Position numbers and translations under genes: made by a program. From Streptomyces sp. CGMCC 4.7035 (lineage in GTDB: Bacteria; Actinomycetota; Actinomycetes; Streptomycetales; Streptomycetaceae), in NCBI RefSeq assembly GCF_031583065.1, contig NZ_CP134053.1:744001-808000 (forward strand): 64,000 nt of DNA. Reading direction: 5' to 3'. Within the stretch, counting starts at the first letter, position 1. Every line of letters starts with the position of its first letter. Positions 45,001 through 57,000 of the stretch are shown here, in pieces. Below the pieces are notes generated by a model. It did not search any database. It worked only from the letters and a program-made list of their open reading frames with translations, and had not been told where the DNA came from.

Positions 45001-48000
45001 GGCCCGCTGGGCGTGTCGGTGGTGCCGGGGCATGCGGCGTATGTGATCTATACGTCGGGTTCGACGGGTGTGCCGAAGGGTGTGGTGGTCTCGCATGCGG
45101 GGATTGTGAACCGGTTGGGGTGGATGCAGGACCGGTTCGGCCTGGCGGTGGGGGATCGGGTGCTGCACAAGACGCCGTTCGGTTTCGATGTGTCGGTGTG
45201 GGAGTTGTTCTGGCCGTTGCTGCAGGGTGCGGTGATGGTGGTGGCCCGTCCGGGTGGTCACCGGGATCCGGGGTATGTCGCGGAACTGGTCCGTGAGCAG
45301 CGGGTGGACACGGTGCATTTCGTGCCGTCGATGCTGGAGGCGTTCCTTGCGGCGCCGCAGGCTCGGGAGTGCGGCTCGTTGCGGCGGGTGGTGTGTTCGG
45401 GCGAGGCGTTGGGTGCCGGCGTCCGGGACCGGTTCTTCTCCGTGTTCGGTGAGGGAGCTGGCCTGTTCAACTTGTACGGTCCGACCGAGGCGTCGGTGGA
45501 CGTGACCGAGTACCGGGTCGAGGCGGATGGGTCGGGTGTGGTGCCGATCGGGCGTCCGGTGGCGAACACGCGGGTGTTCGTGCTGGATGAGCGGATGCGT
45601 CCGGTGCCGGTGGGGGTGGCTGGTGAGTTGTATCTGGCGGGTGTGCAGCTGGCGCGTGGGTATGTGGGGCGTGCGGGTCTGACGGCGGAGCGGTTCGTCG
45701 CCGATCCGTTCGATGCCACCGATGCCGGTGGCGGCCGGCTGTATCGCACCGGGGATGTGGTGCGCTGGGATGCCGACGGGGACCTGGTGTATCTGGGCCG
45801 GGCCGATGAGCAGGTCAAGGTCCGTGGTTTCCGGATCGAGCCGGGTGAGATCGAAGCGGTGATCGCCGGGCATCCGCAGGTCGCCCAGACCGCGGTCATC
45901 GTGCGGGAGGATGAGGGCGGGGACAAGCGTCTGGTCGCCTACGTCGTCCCGGCGACCGGTTCTGAGGCCGACCCGGTCGTGCTGCGGGCGTTTGTCGCCG
46001 AGCGTCTGCCGGAGTACATGGTGCCGTCGGCGGTGGTGGCCCTTGAGGCGTTGCCGCTGACGGTGAACGGGAAGCTGGACCGGCGGGCCCTGCCCGCGCC
46101 GGACTTCGCGGCCATCGCCGGCTCAGGTCGTGGCCCGGCGAATGTGCGCGAGGAGATCCTGTGCCAGGGCTTCGCCGAGGTCCTCGGGCTGGAGTCGGTC
46201 GGCGTCGAGGACGACTTCTTCGCCCTGGGCGGTCACTCGCTGCTGGCGGTCCGCTTGGTGGAGTGGCTGCGGGTGCGAGGCATGTCGGTGCCCGTGCGGT
46301 CGCTGTTCGTCTCGCCGACGCCGGCGGGCCTGGCGGCTGTGTCCGGTGCGGTGACGGTGTCGGTGCCGGAGAACCTGATTCCGGACGGCGCGCAGACGAT
46401 CACGCCGGAGATGCTGCCGTTGGTGGAGCTGACCGAGGCCGAGATCCAGGCAGTGGTGGCCGGGGTCGAGGGTGGTGCGGGCAATGTCGCGGACGTCTAT
46501 CCGCTGGCCCCGCTGCAGGAAGGGATCTTCTTCCACCACCTGCTGGCCGACGGTGGTGAAGATGCGTACGTCACGCCGTTCGTGTTGGAGTTCGACAACC
46601 GCTCTCGGTTGGACGGGTTCGTCGGGGCGTTGCAGCAGGTCGTCGACCGGCACGATGTGTTCCGCACCTCGGTCGTGTGGCAGGGGCTGCGTGAGCCGGT
46701 ACAGGTGGTGTGGCGCTCCGCGACGCTGCCGGTCACCGAGGTGAACCTCGACACCGACAGCACCGACCCGGCGGCGGACCTGGTGGCGTCGGCGGGGCTG
46801 GCGATGGATCTGGGGCGGGCGCCGCTGCTGGACCTGCATGTTGCCGGCGTATCCGGTGGGCAGTGGCTGGCGCTGGTGCGGGTGCATCACCTGGCGCAGG
46901 ACCACACCGCGATGGATGTGGTGCTGAGCGAGATTCAGGCAGTGCTGGCGGATCGCGCCGAGGAATTGCCGGATCCGCTGCCGTACCGGGACTTCGTGGC
47001 GCAGGCCCGTGCCGGTCTCGACACGGGAGTGCACGAGGGGTTCTTCCAGGAGTTGCTGTCCGGGGTGGACGAGCCGACCCTGGCTTTCGGGGTCAGCGAT
47101 GTGCGCGGCGACGGCTCCGGGGTGGTCAACGCAAGCCTGCATCTGGACACCGACTTGGCGGCGCGGCTGCGGGACGTATCGCGGCGGTTGGGGGCCAGTG
47201 CGGCGACGGTGCTGCATGTGGCGTGGTCGCGGGTGCTGGCGGCGGTCTCGGGCCGTGATGATGTGGTGTTCGGTACGGTGCTGTTCGGCCGGATGAGCTC
47301 AGGTGCGGGCTCGGACCGGGTGCCCGGTCTGATCATGAACACCCTGCCGGTGCGGGTGCGCACCGGCGACCTCGATGCCCTCTCGGCGGTTACGGCGATG
47401 CGCGGCCAGCTGGCGGGGCTGCTGGAGCACGAGCACGCGCCGCTGGCCTTGGCCCAGCGGGTCAGTGCGGTACCGGCCGATGAGCCGCTGTTCACCGCGC
47501 TGTTCAACTACCGGCACAGCACGGTCCGTGGGCCGGAGCGCACTGACGGCGCCGGTGGGTTCGAAGGCGTCCGGGTCGTGTTCTCCCGGGAGCGGACCAA
47601 CTATCCGTTGACGGTCTCGGTGGATGACGACGGTCATGGGTTCGGTCTGACGGTGGATGCGGTCGGACCGATCGACCCGCAGGCGGTGGCGGGGATGCTG
47701 CACACCGCGGTCGGCCATCTGGTGCCGGCGTTGGAGGACGCTCTGGCCGGCGGCCCGCAGGTGCCGCTGTCCGCCGTCGCCGTCCTGGATGCCGCGGAGT
47801 TGGACCGCGTGCTGGTCCAGTGGAACGACAGGACGATCGACGCTCCGCAGGCGACGTTGCCGGGGTTGTTTGCCGGGCAGGTGGCGCGGACGCCGGATGC
47901 GGTGGCGTTGGTGGATGGTGATGTGCGGTTGACGTATGCGGAGTTGGATGCGCGTGCGAATCGGTTGGCGAGGTTGTTGGCCGGGCGTGGGGTGGGTCCG

Positions 48001-51000
48001 GAGTCGGTGGTGGCGGTGTTGATGGAGCGTTCCGCCGATCTGGTGGTGGCGTTGCTGGGTGTGTTGAAGGCGGGGGCGGCGTATCTGCCCGTGGATCCGG
48101 CTTATCCGGCTGAGCGGGTCGGGTTTGTGCTGGCTGATGCGCGTCCGGCGTTGGTGTTCACCGAGGCGTCCTGTGTTGCGGCGGTGCCTGTGGTGGATGC
48201 GCCGGTGGTTGTGCTGGATGATCCGCAGGTGGTTGCGGCGGTTGCCGCTCTGGATGGCAGCGCTCTGGCGGATGCGGAGTGTGCTGGTCCTTTGTTGTTG
48301 GATCATCCTGCGTATTCGATCTATACGTCCGGGTCGACGGGGCGTCCCAAGGGTGTGGCGGTGACGCATCGCAATGTGGTGAGTCTGTTCGCTGCGGCGA
48401 GGGGGCTGTTCGAGTTCGGGTCGGACGATGTGTGGAGCTGGTTCCATTCGTTCGCGTTCGATTTCTCGGTGTGGGAGTTGTGGGGGGCGTTGCTGCACGG
48501 TGGGCGTGTGGTGGTGGTTCCGCATGGGGTGTCCCGGTCTCCGGAGGAGTTCTGGGAGTTGCTGGAGCGGGAGCGGGTGACGGTGTTGAGTCAGACGCCG
48601 TCGGCGTTTTATCAGCTGATCGCTGCTGAGGCGGGCCGGGCGGGGTTGGGTGAGCGGCTGCGTGCGGTGGTGTTCGGTGGGGAGGCGTTGGATCCTGCGC
48701 GGCTGGGTGAGTGGTGGGCGCGGCGGCCGGAGGGTGGGCCGCGGCTGGTGAACATGTATGGGATCACCGAGACGACCGTGCATGTCACCTACCGTGAGCT
48801 TGGGGTGGGGGATGCCGGGTCGGCGGCCAGTGTGGTCGGTCGGGGTATTCCTGGTCTGCGGGTGTATGTGCTCGATGAGCGGCTTGCTCCGGTACCGGTG
48901 GGTGTGGCTGGTGAGTTGTATGTGGCGGGTGGGCAGTTGGCGCGTGGGTATGCGGGGCGTGCGGGTCTGACCGCGGAGCGGTTCGTCGCCGACCCGTTCG
49001 ACACCACCGGTGGTGGCCGGTTGTATCGGTCCGGGGATGTGGTGCGCTGGAACGCTGATGGTGAGCTGGTGTTCGTGGGCCGGGCGGATGAGCAGGTGAA
49101 GGTCCGGGGGTTCCGGATCGAGCCGGGTGAGATCCAGGCGGTGCTGGCCGGGCATCCGCAGGTGGCGCAGGCCGAAGTGATCGTGCGGGAGGATGCGGTC
49201 GGGGACAAGCGCCTGGTCGCCTACGTCGTCCCCGTGGCCGGGGCCGAGCCTGATCCGGTCGTGTTGCGGGAGTTCGCCGCGTCGCGGTTGCCGGAGTACA
49301 TGGTGCCGTCGGCTGTGGTGCTGCTGGAGGCGTTGCCGCTCACGGTCAACGGGAAGCTGGACCGCAAGGCCCTGCCCGCCCCCGACTTCGCCTCACTCAC
49401 CGGCACCGGCCGTGGTCCCGCAAACGTCCGCGAGGAACTGCTGTGCTTGGCGTTCGCTGAGGTCCTGGGCCTGGAGTCGGTCGGCGTCGAGGACGACTTC
49501 TTCGCCCTGGGCGGACACTCACTGCTCGCGGTGCGCCTGGTCAGCCGCGTGCGGACCCTGCTCGGCGTGGAGTTGTCGTTGCGGGTGCTGTTCGAGGCCC
49601 CGACGGTGGCGGCGTTGGCGGCGCGGCTGCCGGGTGCAGGTGTGGCGCGTTCGGCTCTGGTGCCGCAGGTGCGTCCGGAGCGGTTGCCGCTGTCGTTCGC
49701 ACAGCAGCGCCTGTGGTTCATCGGGCAGCTCGAAGGCCCAAGCTCCACCTACAACATCCCGATGGCGATACGCCTGGCCGGTGAGGTGGACTCCGCCGCG
49801 CTTTCGGGGGCGTTGCGGGATGTGATCGGCCGGCACGAGGTGCTGCGCACCGTGTTCCCGGTTGCTCAGGGTGAGCCGTTCCAGCAGGTCATCGATATCG
49901 ACGAGCTGGGCTGGGAGCTGCAGCAGGTCGAGGTGACTGCGTCTGATCTGGAGGCGGAGGTCGCGGCGGCGGCCGGGTATGCCTTCGATCTGGCGGTCGA
50001 GGTGCCGATCCGGGCCTGGCTCTTCTCGGACGGGTCGGGTGAGCGGGTGCTTGTGGTGGTGGTCCACCACATTGCCGGGGACGGTTGGTCGACCGGGCCG
50101 CTGGCCAGGGACGTGTCCACGGCCTATGCGGCGCGTGTTGAAGGCCAGGCTCCGGTGTGGGAGCCGCTGCCGGTGCAGTACGCGGACTACGCGCTGTGGC
50201 AGCGCGAGTTGCTGGGCAGCGAGGGCGACCCGGACAGCGTGATCTCCCGCCAGTTCACGTACTGGCGGGAGGCATTGGCGGGTGCGCCGGAGGAGCTGAC
50301 GTTGTCGGTGGACAGGCCGCGTCCTGCGGTGTCGAGCCATCGTGGGCATGCAGTGCCGTTGCAGATCCCGGCCGATGTGCACGCTCAACTTGTGAAGGTG
50401 GCGCGTGAGCAGGGCGTGACGGTGTTCATGGTGCTGCAGGCCGCGCTTGCCACGCTGCTGTCCAAGCTGGGCGCCGGTGAGGACATCCCGATCGGTGCGG
50501 CGATCGCCGGGCGTACCGACGAGGCACTCGACGATCTGGTCGGGTTCTTCGTCAACACCCTGGTGATGCGCACGGATCTGTCGGGTGACCCGACGTTCGA
50601 GCAGTTGCTGGCTCGGGTTCGTGAGACGAGCCTGGCCGGGTTCGAGCACCAGGACGTGCCCTTCGAGCGTCTGGTCGAGGAGCTGGCTCCCGCCCGCTCC
50701 CTGTCACGGCATCCGCTGTTCCAGGTGATGCTCACCCTGCAGAACAACGCCGAGGCGGAGCTGGACCTGCGTGGTCTGAGCACGCAGGGGATCGCCGCGG
50801 CCCAGCCGGCGGCGAAGTTCGACCTGGAGCTGAGTCTGGGTGAGGTGTTCGACGCCGATGGCGTTTCGGGCGGGCTTCGTGGCGATTTGATCGGGTCGGC
50901 GGACCTGTTCGACGCGGCGACAGTGGTGGCGATGGCCGAGCGTCTGGTGCGGGTGCTGGAGACGGTGGCCGCCGATCCGTTCGTGCGGGTCTCCGGGATG

Positions 51001-54000
51001 GATGTGCTGGATGCCGTGGAGCGGCGTCGGGTGCTGGTGGAGTGGAACGACACGGATGCGGTGGTTCCGGCGGGGACGTTGCCGGGGTTGTTCGCGGGGC
51101 AGGTGGCGCGGACGCCGGATGCGGTGGCGGTGGTGTTCGAGGGTGAGTCGGTTTCGTATGCGGAGTTGGATGCGCGGGCGAATCGTCTGGCCCGGGTGCT
51201 GGCCGGCCGGGGTGTGGGGGCGGAGTCGGTCGTGGCGGTGTGCCTGGACCGTGGCGTGGACATGGTCGTGGCGTTGCTGGCGGTGTTGAAGGCCGGGGGC
51301 GCGTATCTGCCGGTTGATCCGGAGCTGCCGGCGGAGCGGGTCGCGTTCATGCTGGCTGATGCGGGTGCGGTGTGTGTGGTCACCGATGGGGCCTGCGCGG
51401 CTGTGGTGGGTGCGGGTGCGGTGCCGGTGGTGGTCACGGACGACGTGCAGGTGTCTTTGGCGGACGATGGCCCGCTGGGCGTGTCGGTGGTGCCGGGGCA
51501 TGCGGCGTATGTGATCTATACGTCGGGTTCGACGGGTGTGCCGAAGGGTGTGGTGGTCTCGCATGCGGGGATTGTGAACCGGTTGGGGTGGATGCAGGAC
51601 CGGTTCGGCCTGGCGGTGGGGGATCGGGTGCTGCACAAGACGCCGTTCGGTTTCGATGTGTCGGTGTGGGAGTTGTTCTGGCCGTTGCTGCAGGGTGCGG
51701 TGATGGTGGTGGCCCGTCCGGGTGGTCACCGGGATCCGGGGTATGTCGCGGAACTGGTCCGTGAGCAGCGGGTGGACACGGTGCATTTCGTGCCGTCGAT
51801 GCTGGAGGCGTTCCTTGCGGCGCCGCAGGCTCGGGAGTGCGGCTCGTTGCGGCGGGTGGTGTGTTCGGGCGAGGCGTTGGGTGCCGGCGTCCGGGACCGG
51901 TTCTTCTCCGTGTTCGGTGAGGGAGCTGGCCTGTTCAACTTGTACGGTCCGACCGAGGCGTCGGTGGACGTGACCGAGTACCGGGTCGAGGCGGATGGGT
52001 CGGGTGTGGTGCCGATCGGGCGTCCGGTGGCGAACACGCGGGTGTTCGTGCTGGATGAGCGGATGCGTCCGGTGCCGGTGGGGGTGGCTGGTGAGTTGTA
52101 TCTGGCGGGTGTGCAGCTGGCGCGTGGGTATGTGGGGCGTGCGGGTCTGACGGCGGAGCGGTTCGTCGCCGATCCGTTCGATGCCACCGATGCCGGTGGC
52201 GGCCGGCTGTATCGCACCGGGGATGTGGTGCGCTGGGATGCCGACGGGGACCTGGTGTATCTGGGCCGGGCCGATGAGCAGGTCAAGGTCCGTGGTTTCC
52301 GGATCGAGCCGGGTGAGATCGAAGCGGTGATCGCCGGGCACCCCCACGTCGCCCAGACCGCGGTCATCGTGCGGGAGGATGAGGGCGGGGACAAGCGTCT
52401 GGTCGCCTACGTCGTCCCGGCGACCGGGGCTCAGGCCGACCCGGTCGTGCTGCGGGCGTTTGTCGCCGAGCGTCTGCCGGAGTACATGGTGCCGTCGGCG
52501 GTGGTGGTCCTTGAGGCGTTGCCGCTGACGGTGAACGGGAAGCTGGACCGGCGGGCCCTGCCCGCGCCCGACTTCGCGGCCATCGCCGGCTCAGGTCGTG
52601 GCCCGGCGAATGTGCGCGAGGAGATCCTGTGCCAGGGCTTCGCCGAGGTCCTCGGGCTGGAGTCGGTCGGCGTCGAGGACGACTTCTTCGCCCTGGGCGG
52701 TCACTCGCTGCTCGCGGTGCGCCTGGTCAGCCGCGTGCGGACCCTGCTCGGCGTGGAGTTGTCCTTGCGGGACTTGTTCGAGGCCCCGACGGTTGCCGGG
52801 TTGGCGGCGCGGCTGCCGGGTGCAGGTGTGGCGCGTTCGGCTCTGGTGTCGCAGGTGCGTCCGGAGCGGTTGCCGCTGTCGTTCGCACAGCAGCGCCTAT
52901 GGTTCCTTGGTCAGTTGGATGGCCCGAGCCCGACGTACAACATCCCGATGGTGCTAGGGCTGTCCGGTGACGTGGACTCGGCCGCGCTCGGGGCGGCGTT
53001 GCGGGATGTGATCGGCCGGCACGAGGTGCTGCGCACCGTGTTCTCCACCGCCGCGGATGGACAGCCGTTCCAGCAGGTCATCGGCATCGACGAGCTGGAC
53101 TGGGAGCTGCAGCAGGTCGAGATGGCCGAGTATGATCTTGAAGCGGGCGTCGCAGCGGCGGTCGGGTATGCGTTCGATCTGTCGTCCGAGGTGCCGGTGC
53201 GGGCGTGGCTGTTCGCAGACGGTTCGGACGAGCGGGTGCTGGTGGTCGTCGTGCATCACATCGCGGGGGACGGCTGGTCGGCCGGACCGCTGGCGCGGGA
53301 TGTGTCCACCGCGTATGCGGCTCGTGTTGCAGGCCAGACTCCGGTGTGGGAGCCGTTGCCGGTGCAGTACGCGGACTACGCGCTGTGGCAGCGGGAGTTG
53401 CTGGGCAGCGAGTCCGACCCGGACAGCCTGATATCCCAGCAGGTTCGGTACTGGCAGCGGGCTTTGGCCGAGGCGCCGCAGGAGCTGTTGCTGCCGACCG
53501 ACCGCCCGCGCCCGGCAGTGTCGAGCCATCGCGGGCACACCGTGCCACTCGCGATATCGGCTGATGTGCATGCGCGGCTGTTGTCGGTGGCGCGTGAGCA
53601 GGGCGTGACGGTGTTCATGGTGCTGCAGGCCGCGCTCGCCACGCTGCTGTCCAAGCTGGGCGCCGGTGAGGACATCCCGATCGGTGCGGCGATCGCCGGG
53701 CGTACCGACGAGGCACTCGACGATCTGGTCGGGTTCTTCGTCAACACCCTGGTGATGCGCACGGATCTGTCGGGTGACCCGACGTTCGAGCAGTTGCTGG
53801 CTCGGGTTCGTGAGACGAGCCTGGCCGGGTTCGAGCACCAGGACGTGCCCTTCGAGCGTCTGGTCGAGGAGCTGGCTCCGGCCCGTTCGCTGTCGCGGCA
53901 TCCGCTGTTCCAGGTGATGCTCACCGTGGACAACAACGCAGATGCCGTTCCGGACCTGCCTGGGTTGAGCGCCCGGGAAGTCTCCTCGGGCATGCAGGTG

Positions 54001-57000
54001 GCGAAGTTCGACCTGGACGTGTCCCTGTCCGAGCTCTTCGGGACCGAGGGCGCTCCGATGGGCTTGCTGGGCACGGTTACCGGAGCGGCGGATCTGTTCG
54101 AGGCCGACAGCGTTGCGGTGATGGCCGAGCGTCTGATGCGGGTGCTGGAGGCGGTACTTGCCGACCCGTCGGTGCCGTTGTCGGCAGTTGGTGTGCTGGA
54201 TGCGGTCGAGTTGGACCGGGTGGTGTATGGGTGGAATGACACTGCTGCGGTGGTGCCGGCGGGGTCGTTGCCGGAGTTGTTCGCGCGGCAGGTGGCGCGG
54301 ACTCCGGATGCGGTGGCGGTGGTGTTCGAGGGTGAGTCGGTCTCGTACGCGGAGTTGGATGCGCGGGCGAATCGTCTGGCCCGAGTGCTGGCCGGCCGGG
54401 GTGTGGGTGCGGAGTCGGTGGTCGCGGTGTGCCTTGAGCGCGGCGTGGACCTGGTGGTGGCGTTGCTGGCGGTGTTGAAGGCCGGGGCCGCGTATCTGCC
54501 GGTTGATCCGGAGCTGCCGGCGGAGCGGGTCGCGTTCATGCTGGCGGATGCAGGTGTGGTAGCGGTGCTGACCGATCAGACCTGTGGCCGGGTGCTGCCG
54601 GATGGTGGGACTGGGTCGGGTGTGCCGGTGGTGGTGGTGGATGACCCGCGGATGGTTTCGGCGGTGTCGTCGGTGTCTGCTGAGGCGTTGGATGTTCGTG
54701 TGCCGGCGGGTCAGTTGGCGTATGTGATTTATACGTCGGGTTCGACGGGGACTCCGAAGGGTGTGGGTGTGCCGCATTCGGGTGCGGTCAATCTGATCTG
54801 GTGGTTGTTGGACGAGTATGGTCTGGGGGCTTCGGACCGGGTTTTGCACAAGACGCCGATCGGTTTCGATGTGTCCGTGTGGGAGTTGTTCCTGCCGTTG
54901 GTGTCGGGTGCGGTGTTGGTGGTGGCGCGTCCGGGTGGTCATCGGGATCCGGCGTACCTTGCAGGGCTGGTGCGTGATCAGCGGGTGACGGCGGCGGAGT
55001 TCGTGCCGGGAATGTTGGAGTTGTTCCTGGCTGAGCCGGCGACGGCCGAGTGTGTGTCGTTGCGTCAGGTCCTCAGCGGCGGCGAGGAGTTGTCCGCGGC
55101 TGTGCGGGACCGGTTCTTTGCGGTGTTGCCGGGTGCGCGTCTGCACAACACGTATGGGCCGACGGAGGCGTCGGTGACGGTGACGTCGCAGGAATGCGGT
55201 CCTGGCGGGTCCGGGGCTGTGCCCATGGGTGGGCCGATGTGGAATGTCAGGGCGTATGTGCTGGATGCGGCCTTGCGTCCGGTGCCGGCGGGTGTGGCCG
55301 GTGAGTTGTATCTCGCGGGTGTGCAGTTGGCGCGGGGGTATGTGGGCCGTGCGGGTCTGACGGCGGGCCGGTTCGTGGCCGATCCGTTCGACACGGCCGG
55401 CGCGGGTGGCCGGTTGTACCGGACCGGGGATGTGGTGCGCTGGAACGCCGAGGGCGGGCTGGTGTTCGCGGGCCGGGCTGATGACCAGGTGAAGATCCGG
55501 GGTTTCCGGATCGAGCTGGGTGAGGTGCAGGCGGTGGTCGCCTCGCATCCGCGGGTGGCGCAGGCCGCGGTGGTCGCCCGGCAGGACAGCGCGGGGGACA
55601 AGCGCTTGGTGGCCTATGTGGTCCCGGCAGCCGGGCTGGAGGCTGATCCGGTCGTGCTGCGGGAGCATGTCGCATCCCGGTTGCCGGAGTACATGGTGCC
55701 GTCTGCGGTGGTGGTGCTGGAGGCGTTGCCGCTGACGGTGAACGGGAAGCTGGACCGGCGGGCGTTGCCGGTGCCGGACTTCGGTGCGGTTGCCGGGTCC
55801 GGTCGGGCTCCGGCGGACGTGCGGGAAGAGTTGTTGTGCCAGGCGTTCGCCGAGGTGTTGGGGCTGGAGTCGGTCGGTGTGGATGACGACTTCTTCGCGC
55901 TGGGTGGGCATTCGCTACTGGCGGTGCGGTTGGTGAGCCGGGTGCGGATCATGCTCGGGGCGGAGCTGTCGTTGCGGGCTCTGTTCGAGGCCCCGACGGT
56001 GGCCGGGCTTGCGGCGCGGTTGCCGGGTGCGGGTGCGGCACGGGCCGCGCTGGTACCGCAGGCGCGTCCGGAGCGCATGCCGCTGTCGTTCACGCAGCAG
56101 CGTCTGTGGTTCATCGGGCAGTTGGAGGGCCCGAGCGCGACCTACAACAGCCCCGAGACCGTACGACTTTCAGGCCACGTGGATCACGTTGCTCTCGACG
56201 CTGCGTTGCGGGATGTGATCGGGCGGCACGAGGTGCTGCGCACGGTCTTCCCCACGGCCGCGGACGGGCAGCCGTTCCAGCAGGTCATCGACATCGAGGA
56301 TCTGGACTGGGAGCTGCAGGTCGCGAAGGTGGCCCCGGCGGATCTCCCCCAGCAGGTCGAGGCGGCGGCCCGGTACGCGTTCGATCTGGCGTCCGAGGTG
56401 CCGGTGCGGGCGTGGCTGTTCACGGTCGGGCCGGATGAGCATGTGCTGGTAGTGGTGGCACACCACATCGCCACCGACGGCTGGTCGTCCGACCCGCTGG
56501 CCCGAGACGTCTCGACCGCGTACGCGGCCCGCCTTGAGGGCCGTACTCCCGTGTGGGAGCCGCTGCCGGTGCAGTACGCGGACTACACACTGTGGCAGCG
56601 CGAGCTGCTGGGCAGCGAGGACGACCCGGACAGCGTGATCTCCCGTCAGGTCGCTTACTGGCGCCAGGCACTGGCGGGTGCGCCGGAGGAGCTGGCGTTG
56701 CCGGTGGACCGACCGCGCCCGGCGGTCGCCAGCCACCGCGGGCACACGATGCCCGTGAAGATCCCGGCCGCGCTGCACGGCCGGATCCTCAATGTGGCCC
56801 GTGAGCAGGGTGTGACGGCGTTCATGCTGCTCCAGGCGGCGCTGGCGGTGCTGGTCTCGAAGCTGGGCGCGGGCACGGACATTCCGATCGGCTCGGCCAT
56901 CGCCGGACGTACCGATGAGGCGTTGGACGACCTGGTCGGCTCGTTCGTCAACACTCTGGTCGTGCGCACGGATGTGTCCGGGGACCCGACGTTCGCCGAG

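Noticed and set aside
25225..52580. Repeated adenylation blocks as mobile elements or a CRISPR-like array
   Set aside because: The repeats are in-frame protein-coding A domains with no terminal inverted repeats, transposase or spacer structure.
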